A DNA stretch of 15,253 nt, taken from contig JADFHG010000014.1 of NCBI GenBank assembly GCA_022567365.1, positions 1-15,253 on the forward strand, in the 5' to 3' direction. The translations under genes and the position numbers were made by a program. Below are positions 1 to 5,818 of this stretch, piece after piece. This DNA is from Planctomycetota bacterium. Lineage in GTDB: Bacteria > Planctomycetota > Phycisphaerae > UBA1845. How positions within the stretch are numbered: the first letter of the stretch is position 1; every line of letters begins with the position of its first letter. The notes under the pieces are model-generated. The model was given only the letters and a program-made list of their open reading frames with translations, had not been told where the DNA came from and did no database searches.

Positions 1-185
1 AGACTCGGCACGGCCCAGCAGGGTTTTGTCAGCGTCGATTCGTGATTCGGCTTGCGCGCTCCATAGCGCAGGTCGTGTTCCATCCGCAGCCCGGCCCCCT
101 CTGGTGCCGTCCTGGAGCCTAAAGAGCCGATTCGCCGCCGCCGCCGCCGATTCGCCAGTGCCAGTGGAGGCCCAGTGTTCATCAA

Positions 186-220
186 CCGCGCGAAACAATC
201 GCGCGGCGGGAATAATTCCC
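186..220. repeat. Two adjacent palindromes upstream of the MarR gene
   Basis: CCGCGCGA (186-193) and TCGCGCGG (199-206) form a perfect 8-bp inverted repeat with a 5-nt spacer. It is followed at once by the 13-bp perfect palindrome GGGAATAATTCCC (208-220). No T-run follows, so a standard terminator is unlikely. The second palindrome lies about 20 nt before a TATGAT (241-246) that could be the -10 of the MarR gene, so it could be an autoregulatory operator. That role is inference. The rest of 1-305 shows no gene I can support, only a short GCC trinucleotide run at about 133-149. Confidence 0.45.
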
Positions 221-305
221 GGTGGCCCGAGTGTCCGTGGTATGATACAATTATTGACCTGAGCGCGAATTGCCCCCGCGGACCAAGATCCGGAGACCGA
301 CGATA

Positions 306-773
306 GTGCCCGAACCCGAGACCCAGCAGTCCATATCGGACGCCGCCCAGGAGATCTTCGAGCTCTACAAGCTCGTCGCGGAGGCCCGTTCGAAGGCGCC
401 TCAGAGTTCGCACGACTTGTCGGAGACGGAGTTCCTCGCGCTCGACTTCCTCGCCAAGCGCGGTCCTCTGACAATCGGCGAGATCCAAAAGGCGATCGGG
501 GTCGTGCCCGCCCAGATGTCGCGGATTATCCGGGCGCTCGAGACGCGGGACGGAAAGAGTTACGTCGAATGTCGCATCAACGCCCAGGATCGGCGACGCG
601 TGGATGTGTTGCTGTCCGACGACGGCCGCACCGCCTACGAGGGGTATCAGGCCAACCGTCTTGCTTCCATGAATCAGATTCTCGCGATCCTCACCCCCGA
701 CGACCGTGTCCACTTTATGCGCATACTCCGCGAAATACGCGACGCGATTGAAGCAAAACTGCATCCCAGCTAG
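306..773 (+). CDS. MarR-family winged-helix transcriptional regulator
   Basis: A 155-residue protein that fits the MarR family: an N-terminal helix, a winged helix-turn-helix and a C-terminal dimerisation helix. The DNA-binding core reads LTIGEIQKAIGVVPAQMSRI, followed by a wing segment with the basic stretch INAQDRRRVDVLLSDDGR, which matches the MarR wing pattern of D-x-R-x(3,4)-L-T-x-x-G. Members usually bind short palindromes as dimers and are released by a ligand or by oxidation. I chose the GTG at 306 because GGAG at 292-295 lies 10 nt upstream. A TTG at 270 would add 12 residues but has no clear ribosome binding site. The next gene, 154 nt downstream, has its own promoter with a palindrome over the -10 and is a plausible target. 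The ligand cannot be read from the sequence. Confidence 0.85.
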   Translation: MPEPETQQSISDAAQEIFELYKLVAEARSKAPQSSHDLSETEFLALDFLAKRGPLTIGEIQKAIGVVPAQMSRIIRALETRDGKSYVECRINAQDRRRVDVLLSDDGRTAYEGYQANRLASMNQILAILTPDDRVHFMRILREIRDAIEAKLHPS

Positions 774-811
774 CAGCACTTCCGAAAAAGAAATCCAAAC
801 AAAATAGTACC

Positions 812-840
812 TTGACGCTAACTATATCGCACGGTATACT
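812..840 (+). promoter_or_regulatory. Sigma-70-type promoter for the secreted His/Tyr-rich protein
   Basis: TTGACG (812-817) and TATACT (835-840) are separated by 17 nt, close to the sigma-70 consensus. A start near 847 would give a leader of about 80 nt before the ATG at 928. The surrounding sequence is unusually AT-rich for this window. Confidence 0.7.
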
Positions 841-842
841 GT
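831..842. promoter_or_regulatory. Imperfect palindrome over the -10, possible MarR operator
   Basis: ACGGTATACTGT is symmetric at 10 of 12 positions (core GTATAC) and covers the -10 hexamer. MarR proteins typically repress by binding palindromes that overlap promoter elements, and a MarR gene ends 58 nt upstream. The link is inference, and the site is shorter than the usual 16-20 bp MarR operator. Confidence 0.35.
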
Positions 843-927
843 CTAGTGTGACGTGGGGCCGCAATGCCAAAGCGGCGTCGATCGGTCGATGGTGACAAGG
901 TGAGTCAAACGTGGAAGGAGAAACGGC

Positions 928-1452
928 ATGATGACGGGGCATTACATCAAAGCAGGAATCGGACTCGCAGTGGCGGCTGCTTGCTCGTCCGGTGCGGCTG
1001 ACGCGCGCGCCGAGCACTATTATTCGCAGTGCGGCTCGCCGACGTATGTCAACTATGCACCGGCCAAGACGATCACCTACGTACAGCCGTCGTACGTGAG
1101 CTACAGGCCGGCATATACGCAAGCGAGGGTCGTGTACCAGTCGCCGCGTCGCTCTTACGGATACGGCGGACACCATGTGGCTCGCCACCGCTATGTTCGT
1201 CGGGCATACCGTCCGTACGCACACTACTCGTCAGGTCTGGGGCACCATTACCGCGGCAATTCGCACCACTACTACAGCCGCCCGCACTACAAGAGCAAAC
1301 ATTTTTCCGTCGGTATCGGCGGGTTCGGGTTCTCGTACACGAAGACGAAACACCACGGCCACAGTCAACGCAGCTTCGGGTTCAGCCTTGGGCGCGGCCA
1401 CCATGGGCGCAGCGGAGGCCACGTGGGGTTTTCGTATCGACGCCACAGGTAA
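928..1452 (+). CDS. Secreted His/Tyr/Gly/Arg-rich low-complexity protein
   Basis: A 174-residue protein starting at ATG 928 behind AAGGAG (915-920, 7-nt spacing). The first residues form a signal peptide with a hydrophobic core of Gly/Leu/Ala/Val and a likely signal peptidase I site after ADARA (about residue 28). The mature part is very basic and rich in Tyr, His, Arg, Ser and Gly. It contains tyrosine-rich pieces (TYVQPSYVSY), many His-His pairs, and a C-terminal glycine/phenylalanine stretch with SVGIGGFGFSY and FGFSLGRG. I recognise no catalytic domain. The many histidines could bind metal, and the aromatic/arginine pattern could favour self-association or cell-wall contact, but both are guesses. 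It probably acts in the periplasm or at the cell surface. It is likely a single-gene transcript, with its own promoter and a hairpin terminator about 100 nt after the stop. Confidence 0.75.
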   Translation: MMTGHYIKAGIGLAVAAACSSGAADARAEHYYSQCGSPTYVNYAPAKTITYVQPSYVSYRPAYTQARVVYQSPRRSYGYGGHHVARHRYVRRAYRPYAHYSSGLGHHYRGNSHHYYSRPHYKSKHFSVGIGGFGFSYTKTKHHGHSQRSFGFSLGRGHHGRSGGHVGFSYRRHR

Positions 1453-1556
1453 CGAGCAGGAAATCAACCACGCACCGTCGTCGGCTGGGCTTCGCGATCA
1501 GTCCGGTCGGCGCGCGGTCGGGGTAGGCAGTTAGTAGGCGGTTGAGTCTACGCGGC

Positions 1557-1584
1557 GGGGTCGGGTGTGTTGCCCGACCCTTTC
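1557..1584 (+). terminator. Rho-independent-like terminator hairpin
   Basis: GGGTCGGG (1558-1565) pairs perfectly with CCCGACCC (1573-1580) over a 7-nt loop and is followed by TTTCT. The T-run is short, but the stem is strong and the position fits termination of the secreted-protein transcript before the tRNA gene. Confidence 0.65.
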
Positions 1585-1613
1585 TGATGCGCGGTGGGCC
1601 TGATGGCGTCGCA

Positions 1614-1641
1614 TTGACATCCTCTGCGCGGCGGGTAATGT
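1614..1641 (+). promoter_or_regulatory. Probable promoter for tRNA-Ile
   Basis: A perfect -35 hexamer TTGACA (1614-1619) is followed after 16 nt by TAATGT (1636-1641), a weak -10. It lies between the hairpin terminator and the tRNA gene, about 75 nt before the mature 5' end. Confidence 0.45.
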
Positions 1642-1720
1642 TTCGCTTCGGTCCCGAAGGCGTACCGGCGGGGGGCAATTGCCTGCTCTTGGCGCGTTGC
1701 TTGGGGCCTTTCGCACGAGG

Positions 1721-1793
1721 GGGCTCATAGCTCAGTTGGCAGAGCGCGTCGCTGATAACGACGAAGTCCCAGGTTCAAGTCCTGGTGGGCCCA
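1721..1793 (+). tRNA. tRNA-Ile (anticodon GAT)
   Basis: The full cloverleaf can be folded. The acceptor stem is GGGCTCA (1721-1727) with TGGGCCC (1786-1792), including one G-T pair. The D stem is GCTC/GAGC, the anticodon stem CGTCG/CGACG encloses the loop CTGATAA with anticodon GAT at 1754-1756, and the T stem is CCAGG/CCTGG with loop TTCAAGT. The discriminator base is A at 1793. CCA is not encoded, so it must be added after transcription. No rRNA is nearby, although tRNA-Ile(GAU) often sits in rRNA operons. It marks the left edge of a block of accessory-type genes. Confidence 0.97.
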
Positions 1794-1901
1794 TTTCTTC
1801 CAAGTTCCGCTTTCATAATCGGTTGCGGGGGTAACCTGCTGACCAGGACTCGATGGGGGCGTGTTTTCGAGTTCACGGTTCACTCTGAAAGGTAACGTGT
1901 C

Positions 1902-2764
1902 TTGCCCGAACAGCCGGCGACGGTTTGGCAGCCGACGCGGTTCCGTCGGTTCGTTCGCGCGCTGGACACCAGTATGGGCACGGCGGAGATCGTCACCGAC
2001 ACAGGCCGCGCGTATATCAAGGCGATGGGCAACCGCCAAGGGCCGCACCTCCCTGCTTGTTGGTCGCCACGCAGCTGGCCCGTTGGTTCGGGCTACCCAC
2101 GTTCGATTTCGCCATCCTCACACTCGATCGAAATGACGAGATTCCGTTCCATCGCGGCGGCACCGCCCACCCGGGTCCCGCTTTCGCTACGCGGGCCGAG
2201 CGTGGCCATACCTGGGGTGGAAGCGCTGACGAACTTTCCATGATCAGCAACTTGGATGACGTTGCGCGTCTTGTGGTGTTTGATTCGTGGACGCTCAATT
2301 GCGATAGGCACCCACCCGACCCTTCGGTACGCAAGGCGAACTTCGACAACGTGTTCTTGTCCGAGGGCCAGGCGCCGGAGGGCTGCTTCCGCCTGGTCGC
2401 TATGGACCACACGCACTGTTTCACATGCGGTCGAGACTTGGCCAAACCGATCGCTACGATTAAGCGTACCAAGGATGAGCGAGTCTACGGCCTCTTTCCA
2501 GGGTTCGTCCCGGTCTTGCAGGAGCGGCGCGACATTGTGCGGCATGCTGCCGGGCGACTTCGGGGCTTCGATGCCGGTACATGCCGGGAGATTGTCGAGT
2601 CGATTCCACCTGAGTGGGAGGTGGACGCGGAGGCACGGTCAGCCCTTTGCGACTTGATCTGTCAAAGGGCGGGCTTTGTGGCCGATAACGTGGTAGGTTG
2701 GCTGGCACCGACGTGCTGGCCACAAGGGGAGCTCAATTTCGAGAGGCGAGGAGAAGAATCATGA
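1902..2764 (+). pseudogene. HipA-like kinase gene with an apparent frameshift
   Basis: The two halves lie in different frames. From TTG 1902 (GAAAGG ribosome site 9 nt upstream) the first frame reads a kinase N-lobe: TSMGTAEIVTDTGRAYIKAM, with a candidate ATP-binding lysine at residue 40, then GNRQGPH. The family-like sequence then continues in the other frame as LVATQLARWFGLPTFDFAIL. The change falls at about 2047-2065 and fits loss of 1 (or 4) nt. The second part keeps the catalytic motifs NCDRH and NFDNVFL and a metal-binding AMDHTHCF, as expected for HipA-like Ser/Thr kinases. The intact product would be about 288 residues. The stop overlaps the DUF3037 start (ATGA), a pairing known for this kinase family and suggestive of one functional unit. 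It is either a real null allele or a sequencing error. No alternative start makes the second frame look complete. Confidence 0.72.
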
Positions 2765-3564
2765 GCGCGTTCAAGGGCTATTACTCGGTCATTCAGTACT
2801 GCCCCGACCGTTCGCGCATGGAAGCAGCGAACATCGGAGTGCTGCTGCTTTGTCCGGAGACTGGTTTTGTCAAGGTCCGCATGGATACGGGCAACGACCG
2901 AATCGCCAAGTTCTTCGGGCGCAACTCGTTTGACAAAGCGCGGCTCAACGCCGCCAAGCGGTCCATCGAGCATCGCGTCGAGATTGATCCGGAGAGCTTT
3001 TCCACGCCGGAGGATCTTGTTCGTTTCATGGATTCACGAGGCAATGACCTTCTGCTGACGGCGCCACGCCCCACGAAGGTGCAAGATCCCGAAGCCGAAC
3101 TCACTTTGCTGTTTCAGGAGCTCGTTGGCGGTCGCGAGCGTCGCGCCACGGAGCCTGTTGGAATTCCCAGGCTGGATGAGGTTTTTCTACGATCCACCTT
3201 GAAAGGGCGCGTCGTGCTGAATCCCACGGTTGAGGTGCCCGTCGTCGGCTACCACTTGAAGGTGCCTTATGCGTTTCGAAACGGAGTCCTGAACCTCGTC
3301 AAGCCGCAGCGGTTTGCCGGAGATGAGAGGCAGGCCGCGGAGATTGCGGGCAAACTGGCGCTCCACGGTGACCTTCTACAGCGCCACCCCGATCCGGGAG
3401 AACCGCGGAAGCTCATCGTCGTGACGGCCTACCAGTCCGCTGAGCGCGTCACGAGACTTCGAAGGCGAGTCGATGATATTCTCGCTGACTATCACGTTCG
3501 TGTCGTTCACGAAGATCAAATCGAAGCGTTGTACGAGGAGGTTGAAAGGACGGCGCATCCGTAG
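2761..3564 (+). CDS. DUF3037 family protein, partner of the HipA-like kinase
   Basis: A 267-residue protein starting at ATG 2761 with a strong GAGGAG site (2748-2753, 7-nt spacing). The ATG overlaps the kinase stop as ATGA, so translation is probably coupled. The N-terminus, YYSVIQYCPDRSRMEAANIG followed by VLLLCP, is the hallmark of DUF3037. The rest is mixed alpha/beta with a charged C-terminal region (LRRRVDDILADYHVRVVHED) and no signal peptide or membrane segment. The biochemical function of the family is unknown to me. From the coupling I infer that it counteracts, guides or is phosphorylated by the kinase, like other HipA-type toxin partners. Unlike the kinase gene it is intact. A longer reading from 2698 would overlap the kinase and lacks a good ribosome site. 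Confidence 0.82.
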   Translation: MSAFKGYYSVIQYCPDRSRMEAANIGVLLLCPETGFVKVRMDTGNDRIAKFFGRNSFDKARLNAAKRSIEHRVEIDPESFSTPEDLVRFMDSRGNDLLLTAPRPTKVQDPEAELTLLFQELVGGRERRATEPVGIPRLDEVFLRSTLKGRVVLNPTVEVPVVGYHLKVPYAFRNGVLNLVKPQRFAGDERQAAEIAGKLALHGDLLQRHPDPGEPRKLIVVTAYQSAERVTRLRRRVDDILADYHVRVVHEDQIEALYEEVERTAHP

Positions 3565-3855
3565 TGACGGCTTGGCATGCTCGGGGCTGAGCGCGCATGT
3601 CTATTGCTTCAGGCCGCAGCGCGCGTCCGAGGTCGTCGTGTGTGTGCTGATCGTCGCGGTGTCGGTGGTGAGTCTCTGGCGATCATCGAACGTGGTGGAT
3701 GCGGATTGGCTGACTGCTGTCTTCGGCAACCCCACGGCAGTTCCGAGCGACGATGTGATCGCGCAAACCACGCGGCGGGCCGTCGGGTCTACCTCATCCT
3801 CGACTCGCTCGCATCCGAAACCGCCTGCATGGCCGTTCTTCCTATGCCCGTGAAG
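3565..3855 (+). pseudogene. Decayed fragment of a zinc-ribbon membrane-protein gene
   Basis: Positions 3637-3684 match 4433-4480 at 40 of 48 bases. In the same frame they encode VCVLIVAVSVVSLWRS, against VCAVIVVLSVVSIWRS in the first membrane segment of the intact gene at 4371. The frame stays open to about 3853, but the second membrane segment and the zinc ribbon are absent, and there is no credible start after the DUF3037 stop. I read it as the remnant of a duplicated gene. Outside this stretch, 3565-4072 holds no gene I can support. Confidence 0.5.
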
Positions 3856-3989
3856 GCCGTGGTCGTGCCGGTTTGCTCTCAAGTCGATGACGCAGGGTTC
3901 TGAAGTGCGACGCCGCCCCTGACGATTCCCCCCGTGACCCAGAAACCGAGGCCCCGGCAGGCGCAGAGCGGGCGGAGGTGGTGGCGGGG

Positions 3990-3995
3990 TATAAT
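3990..3995 (+). promoter_or_regulatory. Perfect -10 box upstream of the small gene at 4073
   Basis: TATAAT at 3990-3995 sits in an otherwise GC-rich stretch, 77 nt before the start codon at 4073. No good -35 hexamer is seen 16-18 nt upstream, so the promoter assignment is tentative. Confidence 0.4.
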
Positions 3996-4072
3996 TAGTA
4001 AATCGGAATGCGGGCATGTCCGCGGTGGGTGCGTCCGACGCCGCCGATGGTGCAAGAACAGGAGCCGATATC

Positions 4073-4366
4073 ATGTCTGAGTTACCGTTCAAGGGTGGGG
4101 TCGTGGTCGTTTACACGCGTAGCCGCGGCCGAAAAGGTCAATGGTGCCCGACCTTGGCCAAGCCCGAGTTGGTGAACATTGGCGGTCGAACGTTCATCGC
4201 CGGTCTGCTGCTCACCCGCGGGTCCGGCCATTGGGGTGAAGGCAAGCGTTGGTATGTCCCGGTTGGCGATATAGTGCATATTGTCGAATTCGATTCTCAA
4301 CAGGATTTCGAGGACGCAAACCCCCACTCTTCGCGAAAACGATTACGACGGTTTTGGAAGAGGTAG
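4073..4366 (+). CDS. Small protein of unknown function (97 aa)
   Basis: A 97-residue soluble protein starting at ATG 4073 with AGGAG at 4060-4064 (8-nt spacing). The frame is open further upstream to 4016, but this ATG has the ribosome site. It has a hydrophobic beta-rich N-terminus (KGGVVVVYTRSRG), a central FIAGLLLTRG, then KRWYVPVGDIVHIVEFDSQQ, and ends in a basic tail (SSRKRLRRFWKR). There is no signal peptide, and I recognise no family. The pattern suggests a small beta-barrel-like fold, which is only an impression. It is followed after 4 nt by the zinc-ribbon membrane-protein gene, so the two probably form one transcript. Confidence 0.6.
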   Translation: MSELPFKGGVVVVYTRSRGRKGQWCPTLAKPELVNIGGRTFIAGLLLTRGSGHWGEGKRWYVPVGDIVHIVEFDSQQDFEDANPHSSRKRLRRFWKR

Positions 4367-4370
4367 CTGC

Positions 4371-4841
4371 ATGTGTGCGAATCATGCGCATGACAACCGA
4401 CTGGCCCGCTGGGTTTTCCGGATCGGCGTTGCCGTGTGCGCGGTGATCGTCGTGCTTTCGGTGGTGAGCATCTGGCGATCGCTGACTTATTCAAGCGGGA
4501 AGTGGGCCGTCGGCGTCACCTACGGATCGGTCGTCGTGTACCATTACAATGCGCCGCCATCGTGGGGCGGGCAAGATGGGTGGAGGATCGGAACGGTCCA
4601 GCATGTCCTGCGCCCATGGACAGAGAAATGGACCTCGACCTACGGTTCGCCGGGCCGGCCCATGACGATGACGGCACGTTGGTATCCGACGTGGATGTTT
4701 CTTCTCGCGGCCATGATCCCGACGGTGCTCGCGTGGCGGCGGTCGCGCAAACCGCTGCCCGGTCATTGTCGCAAGTGCGGGTACGATTTGACGGGGAATG
4801 TGACGGGGAGGTGTTCGGAGTGCGGGGAGGACATCGAATGA
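4371..4841 (+). CDS. Small membrane protein with C-terminal zinc ribbon
   Basis: A 156-residue protein starting at ATG 4371, 4 nt after the previous stop, with GGAAGAGG at 4356-4363 as ribosome site. It has one membrane segment at about residues 15-35 (VFRIGVAVCAVIVVLSVVSI), a soluble middle rich in Trp and Tyr, and a second segment at about 105-123 (YPTWMFLLAAMIPTVLAW). The C-terminal zinc ribbon has Cys133, Cys136, Cys148 and Cys151 in the pattern CRKCGYDLTGN...CSECG. Small membrane proteins ending in this ribbon are very common in planctomycetes and their function is unknown. If both segments span the membrane, the ends face the same side. A degraded paralogue lies 750 nt upstream. No gene is seen in 4842-5033. 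Confidence 0.72.
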   Translation: MCANHAHDNRLARWVFRIGVAVCAVIVVLSVVSIWRSLTYSSGKWAVGVTYGSVVVYHYNAPPSWGGQDGWRIGTVQHVLRPWTEKWTSTYGSPGRPMTMTARWYPTWMFLLAAMIPTVLAWRRSRKPLPGHCRKCGYDLTGNVTGRCSECGEDIE

Positions 4842-5001
4842 GCGGAATGCTCAACATGCCGCGGTGCGGCTGGAGCGGTTTGTGCGCGCGGGATTCTTGG
4901 TCGTTAAGAGCGGCACATACAACATGATGGGGGGGCGAACGGCGCGGTCCGCAATTCCTAGCGCCTTCCATCGTAGCAGCGAAAACGGGTTGCGGGTTGA
5001 C

Positions 5002-5030
5002 TTGACTCACGGTTTAGATAAAACTAAACT
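5002..5030 (+). promoter_or_regulatory. Promoter of the toxin-antitoxin-chaperone operon
   Basis: TTGACT (5002-5007) and TAAACT (5025-5030) are spaced by 17 nt. A second, overlapping TTGACT starts at 4997. The predicted start (about 5036-5038) falls on the toxin ATG at 5034, so the message would be nearly leaderless, or translation starts at a later in-frame codon such as GTG 5061. Confidence 0.55.
5012..5029. promoter_or_regulatory. Operator-like inverted repeat over the TAC promoter
   Basis: GTTTAG (5012-5017) and CTAAAC (5024-5029) form a perfect 6-bp inverted repeat with a 6-nt spacer. The right half lies over the -10. The size and position suit dimeric binding by the HTH antitoxin encoded downstream, as in other higBA operons, which are autorepressed. 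Confidence 0.6.
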
Positions 5031-5033
5031 GCC

Positions 5034-5423
5034 ATGCGTGGTGTTGCCGATCAAATCGTCGTGTCCGGGCTCGCACGGACGATCGTCTACGCCGTTCGCG
5101 AGGGGGGCGAAATGCCTGCGAAGGCATTTTATGACAGCCTATCCGACACCGACAAGACGAAGGTACTTGCGCTGTTCAAGCGGATGGCCGACTACGGCGT
5201 AATCCGTTCTCGTCAGCGCTTCAAGAAGCTTCGCGGATCAATCTATGAGTTCAAGTGTGGCCAGATTCGCGTGGCGTGCTTCCAAGACGGGCGCAACTGG
5301 GTGCTGGCCAGCGGCATAAGGAAAAAGACGGACAAGTGGAAGCCATCGGATATTGCCAAAGCGGAAGCGATCAGAGAGGAACATCTGTCGCGAAAGGAAA
5401 AGCAGGGGAGGAAAAGACGATGA
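5034..5423 (+). CDS. higB: HigB/RelE-type toxin of a TAC system
   Basis: A 129-residue protein of the RelE/ParE fold in the phage-Gp49-like/HigB branch, which cleaves mRNA at the ribosome. The core runs from FYDSLSDTDKTKVLALFKRM (two helices) through the basic segment VIRSRQRFKKLRGSIYEFK, strand GQIRVACF, and WVLASGIRKKTDKW, to a C-terminal helix (SDIAKAEAIREEHL). The basic residues Arg62, Lys64, Lys65, Arg67, Lys97, Lys98 and Lys101 are candidates for RNA contact and catalysis. The start is uncertain: ATG 5034 lacks a ribosome site, GTG 5061 is an alternative, and ATG 5112 (after GAGGGGGG) would remove the first strand RTIVYAV. The stop overlaps the antitoxin start (ATGA). Toxin-first order is typical of higBA. 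Confidence 0.85.
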   Translation: MRGVADQIVVSGLARTIVYAVREGGEMPAKAFYDSLSDTDKTKVLALFKRMADYGVIRSRQRFKKLRGSIYEFKCGQIRVACFQDGRNWVLASGIRKKTDKWKPSDIAKAEAIREEHLSRKEKQGRKRR

Positions 5424-5818
5424 CGCGCGAAACGGAACTGGACAAGCTGACCCGGACGAAGCAGGGCATGCGGCTGTACCAGCAGGAACGGGCTATCCTT
5501 GATGTGACGGAGCTTATCTGTCAGTTGATGGACGAGGAACACGTTACACGGTCGGTGTTGGCCGGCCGCCTCGGGCGATCCAAGGGTTATGTCACGCAGT
5601 TGCTTGACGGACGGGCGAACATGACCGTGCGCACGATCTCGGATGTGTTCGTCGCGCTCGGGCGCGCGTTGCATTTTCAGGATGGCGCGCTTTCCAGAAC
5701 GGTATCTGCCGAGCCTTGGATGACGATTCGGTTTGATCAGACTATCGCACGGGCTAGGCCATGGGCGGAGGTCAAAGTCCAGGCTACGAAAACTGTACAT
5801 TCACGTTTGGCGAGCTAA
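5420..5818 (+). CDS. higA: HigA-type HTH antitoxin with C-terminal extension
   Basis: A 132-residue protein starting at ATG 5420 behind GGGGAGG and overlapping the toxin stop by 4 nt. Residues 32-85 are a Cro/C1 (XRE) helix-turn-helix (RSVLAGRLGRSKGYVTQLL, then ANMTVRTISDVFVALGR). It should bind the toxin and repress the operon promoter. About 45 residues follow the HTH, containing EPWMTIRF and ARPWAEVKV. In TAC systems the antitoxin carries a short C-terminal chaperone-addiction (ChAD) segment with exposed aromatic residues that the SecB-like chaperone holds. This tail, with its two tryptophans (100 and 115), is the natural candidate. That assignment is inferred from position and composition. 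Its stop overlaps the chaperone start by one base (TAATG). Confidence 0.88.
   Translation: MTRETELDKLTRTKQGMRLYQQERAILDVTELICQLMDEEHVTRSVLAGRLGRSKGYVTQLLDGRANMTVRTISDVFVALGRALHFQDGALSRTVSAEPWMTIRFDQTIARARPWAEVKVQATKTVHSRLAS

Noticed and set aside
1..83. Minus-strand frame open to the left window edge
   Set aside because: Only about 27 residues are visible with no motif, too little to call a truncated gene.
133..149. GCC trinucleotide run as a contingency repeat
   Set aside because: It is not inside or just ahead of any gene I can support, and short GCC runs are expected at this GC content.
26..262. Plus-strand open frame of 78 residues
   Set aside because: Composition follows GC-rich non-coding sequence, it crosses the GCC run and both palindromes, and it has no ribosome site or recognisable motif.
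1721..1793. tRNA-Ile as a proven integration site
   Set aside because: I looked for a repeated tRNA 3' end and an integrase gene within the window and found neither.
1725..2048. Minus-strand open frame containing HQDLNLG
   Set aside because: It is the antisense of the tRNA-Ile gene, a well-known false translation of tRNA sequence, and has no ribosome site or domain.
3601..4092. Minus-strand open frame of 163 residues with a proline run
   Set aside because: It is antisense to the decayed fragment and to the promoter of the gene at 4073, and shows no start signal or domain.
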